From NCBI GenBank assembly GCA_029961685.1, contig JARWKL010000004.1, positions 24,557,610 through 24,621,609 of the forward strand: a stretch of 64,000 bases of DNA, in the 5' to 3' direction. This document shows positions 1-9,899 of the stretch, piece by piece (the first letter of the stretch is position 1; each line of letters starts with the position of its first letter). The position numbers and the translations under genes were made by a program. This DNA comes from Aristolochia californica (Eukaryota; Streptophyta; Magnoliopsida; Piperales; Aristolochiaceae). The notes below the pieces were generated by a model. The model was not told the origin of the DNA and did not search any database. It saw nothing but the letters and a program-made list of their open reading frames with translations.

Positions 1-1554
1 AAATATTTGCTGGAGCAGTGACTCATGACTTCTCCTCAACAACAATGGATTTGTAAATTGATGGGATTCGACTTTACTATGGAATACCGTGCAAACAAGT
101 TAAACAAGGCAGCCAATGCCTTATCACGACGTTTGGAGACTCTGCCGCTTCTATATGCTATCAACCAACCTCGTTTTATTCTTTTAGACTTGGTCAAGGA
201 GGAAAATGCCAGCAATTCGGTTCTTCTCGATATGCACAAGAAATTTATAGAGGGGACCATGGACTCTAGATGGACCATTCAGGATTCTCTTATTTATTAC
301 AAATTTTTGTTTCAGCCATCATCTCTGCATACCATGACAACACTCATGAAGGCATCCAGAAAACATTGCATCACATTCGAGCGGATTTCTATTGGCAGGC
401 TATGAAGACCTCCATTGTAGCATATGTATGATCTTGTCTGGTGTGTCAATGTAACAAGGCCGAACACTTAAGTTCCACGGGTCTTCTACAGCCTTTGGCA
501 CTTCCTACACAGGTGTAGGCCGATATTTCTATGGACTTCGTCGAAGGTCTTCCACAATCTTTGGGCAAGTCAATTTTATTTGTGGATGTGGATCGGTTCT
601 CCATGTATGCTCACTTTATCCCCATGGCACACCCATATACAACATCTAGAGTGGCACAGATATTTCTCATGCATATTGTTCATTTACATGGTATTCCCGA
701 ATTGATTGTCAGTGATCCTAATGATGTCTTTACTAGCACTTTTTGTCGTGAATTGTTTCATCTATGCGACACCAAGTTGAAGTTCTCATCATCCTATCAT
801 CCTCAAACAGACAGCCAAACAGAGGTAGTTAACCGCACTGTGGAAATGTATTTCCGATGTCTAGTGGTGATCGTCCTAAAAATCGGGTTCAATGGCTACC
901 GTGGGTGGAATATTGTTACAACACTTCCTTCCACACCGCTTTATAGTCTACTCCCTTCAGCATTCTCTATGGCAGAGATCCTCCTTTGCTTCTCTCATAT
1001 ACTCTGGGCTCCACTCGCGTGGACTCTATTGATCAAACACTCATTGAACTAGACCAGGTTCTACAAAATATTTCGGATCGCCTCCTCAAATCACAAGTTC
1101 GTATGAAGGACTTCTACGACGAGGGACAACAAGATATCACATACAAAGAAGGTGACTATGTCCTATGACTCCATCCTTACCACCAAAACTCACTAGCGGG
1201 CCCATACCATCCTTACCACTTTCACTATTATTCCATGCATCGGGCCAGTCGCCTATCAATTGCAACTTCCCACAACGGCTAAACTCCATGATGTGTTCCA
1301 TGTCTCCTTACTTAAATCCTTTAAGGGTCTACCTCCTTCGTTGATCCCGTCCCTTTCTTCGGTGGACAATGGATGGGTTATTCTTACTCCAGCTACAGTA
1401 TTGTGTGCCAATCGTATTAATAACCAGTGGGAGATTCTAGTACAATGGAAGGACACCGGACAAGAGGCTGCTACATGGGAACAACTTGCCAACTTCAAAC
1501 TGGTCTACCCAACTTATGAGCTTGAGGACAAGCTCTTTCTCCAAGGAGGAGGCA

Positions 1555-1594
<40 letters not shown>

Positions 1595-1604
1595 GGGGGG
1601 GTGC
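1..1604 (+). pseudogene. Gypsy pol remnant: RNase H tail, integrase, chromodomain
   Basis: About 25-145 encodes the end of gypsy RNase H, with the typical run ending NALSR. About 300-470 holds the integrase zinc-binding region, whose Cys pair is visible as CLVC near 435-446 just after an in-frame stop. 531-900 is the integrase core: first Asp in MDFVEGLP, second in VSDPNDVFTS, Glu in QTEVVNRT, so the catalytic triad is preserved. 986-1168 continues in another frame. 1260-1550 is the C-terminal region and chromodomain (ILVQWKD, ATWEQLANF) ending in ELEDKLFLQGG, a tail that recurs in F1 and F2. At least three frameshifts or stops make it non-functional. The assignment is firm; exact domain edges are approximate. 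Confidence 0.88.
1555..1600 (+). repeat. Poly-G tract at the polypurine tract of element A
   Basis: About 39 consecutive G, one T, then seven more G lie between the last polyprotein codons and the 3' LTR. Sister elements have a short G-rich polypurine tract here, used to prime plus-strand DNA. This looks like an expanded one, or a sequencing or assembly artefact. Confidence 0.85.
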
Positions 1605-1607
1605 AGA

Positions 1608-2434
1608 TGTTGAAGACTCAATAGCTCATCGAGTCACCCAAAGGAAGCGGTAATGACTCACTGAGTTAATTACTTTTAAATTTCATAATTTATATTGTTT
1701 TAAGTATATTTTTTTCATTAAGTATGTAAGGATCCAGGTCGCATGGGCAAAATTATCAATTTAAGCCCTAAAACTCTAATGACGTTAAACCCTATTTAGA
1801 GGGTAGAGAAATAGAAGAAGATCAAGCATTGAATTAGATTAAATAGGATTTGGAGTTCTCCTTGAGGAGCTCTAGGGTTTTGGAGGTCTCCTTGACGAGC
1901 TCCAGGTATAGTTTCTCTCTTTATTTGGGTTTATTCTCTTCCTTTTTGAATTCTGTTTGCATTGATTTGGGAAAGGATTGTTGCTGTTTTCGAGTTGTTT
2001 CCAAGTTCACTTAGAGGCTGCCCTTCATCCACAGCAGCAACAGGGGCCTTCCCTCCTTCATTCCAAGCAAGGTTAGGGGTTTCCCCAATCCCCAACCCGA
2101 GAGTAACCTCTAAAGAGGTGCTTTAGCCTATACATGAACAAGGTAGGATTAGGAACACCTAATCCATCATACGTGAACATCAGTACCTGGCCAAGAGGGT
2201 CCTCAGCCTCTTAGAAGTGAGCAACCAAGGGTTCAACCCCTTACTGTCTGCGAGCAGCAAGGGTTCTCAACCCTTACCATGAAAAACAAAGAAAGGAGAC
2301 TCCTTTTCAGTCTTACCGAGAACACCAAAGAAAAGAGCCTTCTTTTCCTCCTTACTGAGAGCAGCAACTCTATGACAGTGCTAGATTCACAAATCCCATG
2401 CCGAGTTACTCGATCCATGGCTAGGGACCATAAC
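1608..2434 (+). repeat. 3' LTR of gypsy element A
   Basis: It begins TGTTGAAGACTCAATAG, close to the TGTTATGGACTCAATAG start of the other gypsy LTRs here, and ends in CCATAACA, as they do. At about 827 bp it is longer than the F and J LTRs. It contains AGTTCTCC...GAGCTC repeats shared with those LTRs. The boundary is inferred from the TG...CA ends only. Confidence 0.75.
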
Positions 2435-3265
2435 ATGTACCTGCTCCTGATGAAAGAGTACTAAGTTAAACTATTGATTACATAATTGCATGGCCTTCCA
2501 CCTTTTTCATATGACCTTCTCATGTATACATTGACAACAACATTATGTCCATTGCTTACAGCATGGTTTTTCTCCAGAAAAGTCTTTTCTAATTTCCATG
2601 TAAGAAGATCATCTATGGGATGGCTGTTTCCCAATTCCTGATAGTTCATGTGCCCTTAAGTCTATAGTGACAACATTTCCTTTGCCTTGTTTATTGTGAA
2701 GCTTTTTATGGTGAAGTGGCCACAAAAAAATCACATATTTTATAGCACCCTAATGTTTAGTGCCCTCTAAGAAGTAGGCAAATTCGTCTGAAATTTTTTC
2801 TTCCCTCGCATCCAAACTTCAGCAAGTTCCTCACCTTCACCAATGCCTCCTTTAACATGACCAAGCTTTCAATGGCATCTTCAAACTTGACGACACCAAC
2901 ACTCTAAAGACTCAATGAGGATCTTCTTAATTATCATCTGATAGCAGCCTCTCTTGAAGAATCTCTCTAGACAAAATTGTAATTTACATAGAAATTTTCA
3001 AGATTCTCTCATTTAATTTTGTAATATTTCCTTGATTGATTTGATTAGGGAGCCTAATTTATTGATAAGTTTCTCCTAAAAATGTAATGAAAAGAGTATA
3101 AATAGGGGTCTTGGTTGAAGGAAAAATCAATCAAGCCTATGCCCAAATCTCTTGCTCTCCTCTCTCTCCCCAAAAATTTGTCCTCACTCTTCTCTCTCCC
3201 TTTCTCTCCTTCTTTACTTTGTCCCTCTTCCTTTGTCCCTCTCTCCCCCTTTCCTAGAAGCCTTC
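2435..3265. other. Unassigned sequence, possibly the LTR of gypsy I
   Basis: I see no protein family here. A 62-codon minus-strand ORF at 2461-2649 has no recognisable motif. From about 2960 the sequence looks like an LTR: AT-rich, then a TATA box, then a C/T-rich transcribed leader up to the insertion point of element B at 3265. With 13802-14554 it may form the 5' end of older element I. That is inference from position. Confidence 0.4.
3097..3106 (+). promoter_or_regulatory. TATA box (TATAAATAGG)
   Basis: A canonical plant TATA box is followed after about 30 bp by a pyrimidine-rich leader, as in plant LTR promoters. The presumed LTR is interrupted by element B at 3266. Confidence 0.5.
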
Positions 3266-3387
3266 TGTTATGAACTCGATAACGAGCCGGGTAACTCAAT
3301 GGCACCGTGGGTCAGTCAATGGGTACTGCATCTTTTAATTATATTTATGTTTTTATGCTATTTCAGTTTAAATATACCTCAGGCGCA

Positions 3388-3396
3388 TTTTTATAA
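3388..3396. repeat. 9-bp TSD of the MULE (second copy 4978-4986)
   Basis: TTTTTATAA occurs immediately outside both inverted-repeat termini. Removing the element and one copy restores the LTR B sequence seen at 12970-12990 (TTTTTGTAATTTTC in the 3' LTR). Confidence 0.9.
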
Positions 3397-3514
3397 GGGA
3401 ATTTCACTTAAATACCCATTTAAAATAAAATATTTTTAAAAATACCGACGTCATCAAAATATTTCTAAAACTACCCAACTTTGACCGGTCAATTGCCTAT
3501 GTGTGGAGTCAAAA

Positions 3515-3547
3515 GCGACACATAAGCTTTGACTGCTTATGTGTCGC
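3515..3547. repeat. Perfect hairpin inside the MULE terminal repeat (partner 4827-4859)
   Basis: GCGACACATAAG, a 9-base spacer CTTTGACTG, then CTTATGTGTCGC form a perfect 12-bp stem. The other terminal repeat carries the same palindrome with one mismatch. Subterminal palindromes can be transposase-binding sites or fold-back structures; the function here is unknown. Confidence 0.8.
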
Positions 3548-3711
3548 CATGTCATCTGTGTAGTAAACATAGATCGACACGTCGTCTGCCACGTCATTAT
3601 TTTACCATGTCATCTACCACGTAAGCTGACACATCATTAAATAATCCTCCCTGTATTCCACCGCATTGTTTTTCAAAATAAGTTATTTTAAATGCCTTAT
3701 GTGTCCCCTCT

Positions 3712-4090
3712 CATCGTTCTCCTCTCCTCTCCTCTCCTCTCGCCCCCTCTCCTCTCGCCCTCTCGCCGCCGCTCGACCTCCTCTCCTCTCCTCTCGCCCC
3801 CTCTTCTCTCCTCTCACCCCCTCTCCTCTCGCCCTCTCTCCGCCGCTTTGCCTCGGCCTCCTCTGGCCTTGCCGTCTCTCCTCTCACTGTCGTCGCTTGG
3901 CCTCGACCTCCTCTCCTCTCCTCTTTCCCCCTCTCCTCTCGTCCTCTCACCGCCGCTTGCCCTCGGCCTCGCCCTCTTTCCTCTTGCTGTCGTCGCTCAG
4001 CCTCGACCTCCTCTCCTCTCCTCTCCTCTCCTCTCCCCCCCTCTCCCCTCTCCTCTCCTCTCCTCTCCTCTCCTCTCCTCTCCCCTCTCG
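3712..4090 (+). repeat. CCTCT/CTCTC low-complexity tract with a few embedded coding-like segments
   Basis: Irregular CCTCTCCTCT repeats are interrupted by GCCGCCGCT, GCCTCGGCCTC and TTGCTGTCGTCGCT blocks repeated about every 100 bases. The tract gives long Ser/Leu/Pro-rich or Arg/Glu/Gly-rich ORFs on both strands, which are composition artefacts. It contrasts sharply with the AT-rich rest of the MULE and may be captured 5'-UTR-like sequence that expanded. Confidence 0.8.
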
Positions 4091-4150
4091 TAGTGCCTGC
4101 TGCCGCCGCTCCCCACTACTCGGCCTCAGACTTCGCCCTCGACGCCCCCC

Positions 4151-4726
4151 GCTCAATTAAAAAATTAAAAAATATTTTAAATCTATAATAAAATATGTTA
4201 AATTAGTAAGAGTAAAAATTTTAAATTAATTATATATTTATTTTATTTTTAATTAGTTTAAATATAAGGTAATAATAAATTTAAAAAAACGTATTAATAA
4301 ATTTGATTTTTAAACTCAAAACTAAAATTTTCAAATTTTTTTATTAAAATAAAATTTAAATCGATAATAAAAAGGTGTTAAAATGGTAAGAGTAAGATTT
4401 TTTATAACTTATTATTCTAAATATAAGGTAATAAAAAGTGTACTGGTACATTTATTTTTTAAACACAAGTAAATATTTTATATTTTTTCAGTTAATAAAT
4501 ATTTTTAATTGATAATAAAAGGTGTTATAAGATTTTTAATTAACTAATATATATTTTTAATAATTTGTTATTTTGTAAATAATATGATAAAAATTATACG
4601 AATAAATTATATTTTTAAACTCTAAAATAATTTTTAGGCTTCGAGACATAACATTTATTACTTTTCCCAAAGATAAATGTCCATAGATATTAGGTAATAA
4701 AATATGTATCTGATTTTTAAAATTTT
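4151..4726. other. AT-rich interior of the MULE, no gene
   Basis: Nearly pure A/T with short ORFs only. No transposase motif, no tRNA and no promoter I would defend. Confidence 0.7.
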
Positions 4727-5629
4727 TTAAAAAAATTAATTTGTATTTAATGACGTGTCATATGACATGGTAAAATAATGACGTGGCAGACGACGTGTTG
4801 ATCTAGTTTACTACACAGATGATGTGGCAACACATAAGCAGTCAAAGCTTATGTGTCGCTTTTGACTGTACACATAGGCATTTGACCGGTCAAAGTTAGG
4901 TAGTTTTAGAAATATTTTGATGACGTTCTGTATTTTTAAAAATATTTTATTTAGATGGGTATTTAAGTGAAATTCCCTTTTTATAATTTTCACCCTAAAC
5001 TCGTGTTGGCGTGAACTATGTGTGAGGCAAAATGGAAATGAATCGTCAAGACTCATTTTATCTCCAAACAGGATCTGAGGTCTCCTTCTAGAGCTCAGGA
5101 TCGGGAGTTCCCCTTGAGCTCTAGTTATCCCCTCATAATCCTATCTCATTGTCTTAAATCATAAGGTTTCCTACAGATCTAAGCACTGAACAGCAGCCGA
5201 AGCTTCTCTGGTTTTAGCTGCTGTTGTTCGTGGTGTTTCACGGCAGAATCCAGGCTCGGGAAGACGAAGCGACACTCGGGGAGCTGCTGCTGAGGTGATC
5301 GGAGAAAAGCCGGTAGGTTGCTTCCTACAACAGGGCAGAAGTGTACTTGTGTGTTGAGAAGGTCCCCGAGCACGACGACCGCAGAGGAGTGCTGTCGGAT
5401 TTCCGCCAGAACAGCAGGGCTCTGTTCAGACGTTGAGCCACCGGCGGCCCCTTGCTGTCCGGCCACCGAGCACGACCATGGTGGAGTTCCCTTTTCCCGG
5501 TGATGGCAGGGAGGTAGCCATCCGATCAGGCCAACATCCAGAGATCTGCCCCGTCCATATCGACGAGCTACGGTGATAACAAAGTTTATTGTTTCATTAA
5601 GCAACAGCAGCAAGCGGCTGTCCCTACCT

Positions 5630-5850
5630 CCCCAGATCTGTGGGCCCTCTCTCAGACACTGTTGCTGTCCAGATCCTGTCAAGATCTGTGGGCCAGACCA
5701 GTCCAGATCTGTGGGGCCTCTCTCTCTCAGACACTATGCTGTCCAGATCCAGCTCAGCCCAGATCTGTGGGCCGTCTCTCTCTCTAGCAATGTTGCTGTC
5801 CAGATCCAGTCCAGATCTGTGGGCCACACCAGTTCAGATCTGTGGGTCCA
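5630..5850 (+). repeat. CCAGATCTGTGGGCC minisatellite in LTR B
   Basis: About six copies of an AGATCTGTGGGCC core, separated by CTCTCTCAGACACT...TGCTGTCCAGATCC spacers, occur in the 5' LTR. The 3' LTR (13614-13740) has about three. Copy number has therefore changed since insertion. Confidence 0.85.
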
Positions 5851-5911
5851 CTCCATCTGGATCCATCCGTCCCTCGCTGAGTTATGCGATCCATGACTCG
5901 GGACCCTAACA

Positions 5912-5930
5912 TCTTGGTATCAAATCAAGG
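5912..5930 (+). promoter_or_regulatory. Primer-binding site of gypsy B (degenerate Met-type)
   Basis: Directly after the LTR end CCCTAACA comes TCTTGGTATCAAATC. Intact relatives have TTGGTATCAGAGC, complementary to the 3' end of initiator tRNA-Met. Its position fixes the LTR end at 5911. Confidence 0.75.
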
Positions 5931-5934
5931 TAAC

Positions 5935-6652
5935 ATGGGGGATCGTCTCATAGTGAAGAGCTAAGAAACCTTGACAAAGAACTGCAAACAGAAAATTAAG
6001 CTCGAATGGCAAAGATGATGGAACAAATCAATAGCAGAGTTTCTGAGATTGTGGCGGGATTAAACTGACCCTTGACACTACACGAAGAATGGAAGAACAC
6101 TCTTATAGCAGAGGGGGAGAGCAATATTTTGGGCGCAATGGCCATCTGGCACATGGTAGAGGGTTCGTACCTAGGTACACAAAAATTGATTTTACCACCT
6201 ACACCGGATCAGTCAACCCCTTAATTTGGCTACACAAATGCGAAATTTTTTTGCCCACCAAGGCACATCTGACATGGACAGGGTGAGTTTAGCTGTCTTC
6301 CACTTGATGGATGAAGCTCAACTCTGGTTCCATCAAGTGGAATTGGACCGCTTGGTCATTGATTGGGAAGAGTTTAAAGAGCTATGCACGATACGGTTCA
6401 GACTGCCAGCTTACAACAACCCTTTGGGGGACTAGGTCTTGTTACGACAAACCGAATAAGTGGAAACATACCAGACTCAATTTCAAGAAAAATTAGTGCG
6501 ATCACACCACCTAGTTCAACGAGACCAACATGTAAATTTGTTTACAGCAGGGCTTACTAATTCCTTGGAACTGGAGGTGGAACTCCATGCGCCTACTGAT
6601 TAGGGCGACCGATGAATTTAGCTCGGACAATGGAAACAAAACAGCAGATTCA
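5935..6652 (+). pseudogene. Gypsy B gag, N-terminal and central part
   Basis: Gag would start at ATG 5935 (MGDR), matching MGDT of J, MGDS of F2 and MGNS of E in the same place after the primer site. A frame with stops follows. 6089-6435 reads well: a FTTYTGSVNPLIWLHKCE segment and FHLMDEAQLWFHQVELDRL, the typical capsid region of plant chromovirus gag. Its counterpart in J is at 56440-56690. The reading stops at the copia L insertion near 6652 and resumes at 11683. Several frameshifts are present. Confidence 0.8.
6574..6652 (+). repeat. 79-bp direct duplication flanking copia L (second copy 11683-11762)
   Basis: The segment from GAGGTGGAACTCCATGC to AACA(G/C)CAGATTCA occurs on both sides of copia L with about seven differences. 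It is gag sequence (element J encodes LEVALLAPTNLARAMNF here). LTR retrotransposons normally duplicate 4-6 bp, so this length needs another explanation. Confidence 0.85.
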
Positions 6653-7299
6653 AATCATCGTGGAGTTGCAGAACTCTATTTTTTCTGCAACTTCGTATTC
6701 CAGTGATCCTGAAGATGACCGCCGATGACCTTACCCCCTGCTTGTTATTGCCGCTGATCATCGCTGTCACCGAGGGAAGCCGACTTGCAGACAGAGAACA
6801 AAGTTCTGCGACGATGGTCCTGTAGGCAAAACCACGTCGCCGACGAGTACCGACGATTGCTGACGAGCGCCGACAACGGCACCACCACCCCGTTGTCAAA
6901 GGAAGCCGAAGCTCCGTTGCCGCTGCCGAAGAAGAAAGGTGATTTGTTTTTTTTTTTTGAAACTTAGGAACTACTGTTCCTTTATTTTTTCTGCCGACTT
7001 AACCGACCCAAATAGGTGGGTCAACCGAATCGGACTAAAATTGAACCGGACCAGCACCGGACTATAACCGGACCGGACCAACACTGGACCGGACTAGAAT
7101 TGAACCTGACCAGATCGCACCGAACCGGACCAGATCGAACCGAGCTGGACCAGACTGAACCAAACCGGACCGGATTAGACAAGACCAGACCAAATTTTCA
7201 GATCGATGACCACCACTACAGGCACATCCACCGAACTTATCCCATCACCACAGATTATAGTCCACCAAGACAATTCTACATTTCCAACTGGAATCATCC
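6653..7299 (+). other. Leader of copia L, no gene; GC-rich with a T tract
   Basis: A GC-rich stretch (6690-6940) with CGCCGACGA motifs, a T13 run near 6946 and a GGACC-rich repeat. I see no LTR copy and no primer site. Short ORFs on either strand look random. Confidence 0.6.
7013..7195 (+). repeat. Degenerate AACCGGACCAGACC array
   Basis: About fifteen imperfect copies of a 10-15-base motif, AACCGGACC(A)GA(C), run through this segment (CCGGACCAGCACCGGAC and similar). It encodes Thr/Glu/Pro-rich peptide only by composition. Confidence 0.8.
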
Positions 7300-8092
7300 T
7301 CGATGAGACCAATTATTCATTATGGTCCCAACTCATGGAGATGTGAATTGGCGCACGCAACAAAGCTAGATACCTCACCAGCGAAACAAAAAAACCAACA
7401 TCTGGTGATGTCCATCTTGGAGCATGGATTACTGAAAATCAAAGAGTTAAAAGTTGGCTTATTGACTCTATGAGTCCATTGCTAATGTAGCGATTTATTC
7501 GCCTCTCCACTGCCAAGGAGATATGGGAAGCAGTATAAAAAACGTTCTATGATAGATGAAACTTGTATATTTGAGCTGAACCAGAGATATTTTTCTACCA
7601 AACAAAATGGTAGACCGTTATCCACGTACTACAATGAACTGCTTGCTATTTTCCAGGAGATTGATCATAGGACTATATCTTAGGAAGGAACAGTAGAAGG
7701 GCTAATCCAGTTGCACTCTGTAATGGCTAGGCTTCGGGTTCATATTTTCCTCAGTGGGCTTGACTCCGAGTTTGATCAAGTTCGTGGAGAAATTTTGCTA
7801 AAAGACCCCAAACTTGGAAAGTACATATATATATGTTAGACACAAATATCAATAGAGACAGACAATGGGGAGCTATCATCTAGTATCAGAGAACTCGGCG
7901 ATGTTGGTCAACCAAAACTGACAAGGATCATCAAGCAGTCGGAACCCTCAATCCTCTGGAAAAGGTAACAACCGTGTATATATTTACTGCGGAGAAAAAG
8001 TACATTCACAACAACGATGTTATGAGATTATTGGCTATCCAGAGTGGTGGGATTTCTCAAAAAAACCCCGTAAAAAGATTGTTGGGAAAGCT
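7300..8092 (+). pseudogene. Copia L gag
   Basis: Read across several stops, the segment gives a copia gag: DETNYSLWSQLMEMRI near 7300, SWLIDSMSPLL near 7453, a YYNELLAIFQEID segment near 7630 and a degraded zinc-knuckle area near 7975-8030. The role in the family is formation of the virus-like particle. At least six stops and frameshifts are present. Confidence 0.75.
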
Positions 8093-9690
8093 ATGGTGAC
8101 ATCCATGGAAGGTAATCAGGAGCTACCTACGACAAATGTTGGCCATTCAGGTATTCTCGATAATCCATCAGTATTCTCTGTACATTCTAAGAATAGACCT
8201 TGGATTATTGATACAAGTGCATCCGATCACATGACAAGGGATCCCAGTCAGTTACAATCCATCCTACCTTCTCCACAATCTGTTATTTCAATAGCCAATG
8301 GTAGTACCTCTCCTATTACTGGGGAAGGATCGGTTATATTATCCAATAATCTTACATTAGACACTGTCCTTGTGGTTCCCTCTCTTGAATATAATCTTTT
8401 GCCTATTAGCCAAATTACTTTCACTCTTGCTTGTACTGTAACTTTTTGGCCCTCATTTTGTGTCTTTCAGGACATTCTAACCCGGAAGATTCTTGGTTAT
8501 GGTGTTAGACGGGGCAAACTCTACTATTTGGAGTTGACAGAGAACGGGGGATCGAAAATCAGTCAGACAAATCAAGCTGGCAGTGAAGATAATGCTCAAA
8601 CAACTGTATGGTTATGGCACCGACGATTAGGCCACCTTTCCTTTGGTTATCTTAAGAAATTGAGACCTCAAATTTTTTCAGGTTTGAATGATGTGCATTT
8701 TCATTGTGACACATGTGAATTGGCTAAGAGCCACCGTATTGCTTATTTACTGAATTTGAATAAAAGTTTTGAACCTTTTGAGGTTATTCATTCCGATATT
8801 TGGGGTCCAGCTAAGGTTCCCTCTATTTCTAGAGCTCGTTACTTTGTGAAATTTATTGATGAATGCACTAAAATGACTTGGGTATCTTTGCTTATACAAA
8901 AGAGTGATGCGTGTCTAGCATTTTAGAAATTCCATACAATGATACATACTCAATACCAAAAGCAAATTTGTGTTTTGTAATCTCACAATGGTACTGAGTT
9001 TGTTAATGCTTAACTCAAAAATTTTCTGACCAATCATGGAGTTCCTTATCAGACTTCTTGCACCTATACTCCCCAACAAAATGGATTGGCAGAAAGAAAG
9101 AATAGACAAATTTTGGAAGTAGTGCATGCCTCTCTCTTTGGCATGAACATGCCTCGATTTTATTGGGGCGAAGCTGTCAAATCTACTGCCTACCTCATCA
9201 ATCGAACACCTTCTAGAGTACTAGATTTTCAAACTCCTCTATGCAAGCTGCAATCCCTGATTTCAATTCCCCATCTTTCGAACCTTGAACCCCGAATTTT
9301 TGGGTGTACCGCATATGTTCATATCCCAAAGATCTTTCGAAATAAATTTGATCCATGTGCCAAGCGATGTGTATTTGTTGGCTACTCTGAATTTCAAAAA
9401 GGATATCGGTGTTATGATCCACACACCAACAAGCTCCATGTGACTCTAGATGTCTCCTTCCATGAATCAGTACTTTATTATTCAGGGGGAGTTTCTTGAA
9501 CATCTCTACAGGGGGAGAGTTCAAGTGAAGAGAATGTTCCACATGAAAATAACGGAGGTATTGAGTTTATTGAGTTACAAGCACTGCATAAATTTTTCAA
9601 GTGTCATGATGTGCAACAAGACTGTGATTCAGTAATTTCTCTTGAAGAACCCCCAGAGTTGCCCCCCGTCTGCACCAACAACTGAAGAAT
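8093..9690 (+). pseudogene. Copia L protease and integrase
   Basis: 8093-8925 is one 277-codon ORF. Its protease has WIIDTSASDHM (family DSGAS, so Ser-Gly has become Thr-Ser), followed by the pre-integrase domain with HRRLGH and a CDTCELAK zinc finger. The integrase core begins with HSDIWGP (first Asp). After a stop at 8926 it continues as SHNGTEF, where the second Asp is replaced by His, and AERKNRQ (Glu) in 9086-9499, ending in the copia FGCTAYVHIP and FVGYSEFQKGYRCY motifs. The triad is thus broken as well as the frame. Confidence 0.85.
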
Positions 9691-9899
9691 CAACCCGGAA
9701 TGTTCCTCCTTAGGTAAATAAGAATCATGTGTTTGATGAGTCTAATGAAACATGTCTTCCTACAGAAAATATACCCCCTAGATATCCACAAAGATTGAAT
9801 AAGGGAGTTCCAAAAAAACTCTATGAACCTGATCTTGAAGCCAAGACCAAATACTCAATCAATAACTATGTGTCCTCCCATAGGTTGACTAAATCGTAT

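Larger units (their letters stand above)
1..2434 (+). mobile_element. Ty3/gypsy chromovirus A, 3' portion (pol tail, chromodomain, 3' LTR)
   Basis: The window opens inside a gypsy-type LTR retrotransposon on the plus strand. In order it shows the end of RNase H, an integrase, a chromodomain, a long G tract and a 3' LTR ending in CATAACA. The chromodomain places it among chromoviruses. Stops and frameshifts separate the pol pieces, so this copy is dead. The 5' LTR and most of pol lie outside the window, so no TSD can be checked. Confidence 0.88.
3397..4977. mobile_element. Non-autonomous Mutator-like (MULE) DNA transposon
   Basis: The termini are inverted: the left end reads GGGAATTTCACTTAAATACC and the right end is its reverse complement. 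The inverted repeats extend about 250 bp (3397-3650 and 4727-4977) with few differences. It is flanked by a perfect 9-bp duplication TTTTTATAA (3388-3396, 4978-4986), the TSD length typical of Mutator-like elements. No transposase is encoded. The interior is a C/T-rich tract and AT-rich filler. Long inverted repeats plus a 9-bp TSD make the superfamily call good; the family name is unknown. Confidence 0.85.
3266..5911 (+). repeat. 5' LTR of gypsy B, split by a Mutator-like element
   Basis: Without the 1581-bp insert and its 9-bp duplication the LTR is about 1056 bp, against 932 bp for the 3' copy. Both share the ends and the GC-rich block at 5180-5580 (13190-13590). Most of the length difference comes from extra copies of a CCAGATCTGTGGGCC minisatellite in the 5' copy. 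Confidence 0.85.

Noticed and set aside
2461..2649. Small minus-strand ORF considered as a retroelement protein fragment.
   Set aside because: No motif, no neighbour support, and length compatible with chance.
3666..4160. Long Ser/Leu/Pro-rich ORFs (and an Arg/Glu-rich ORF on the other strand) over the C/T tract.
   Set aside because: Low-complexity CCTCT repeats stay open in several frames at once; no domain, and the tract lies inside a transposon.
5179..5682. A 167-codon minus-strand ORF with an apparently normal amino-acid mix.
   Set aside because: It lies in LTR B, recurs at 13167-13586 in the other LTR with different stops and frames, and has no motif; it is a GC-rich LTR artefact.
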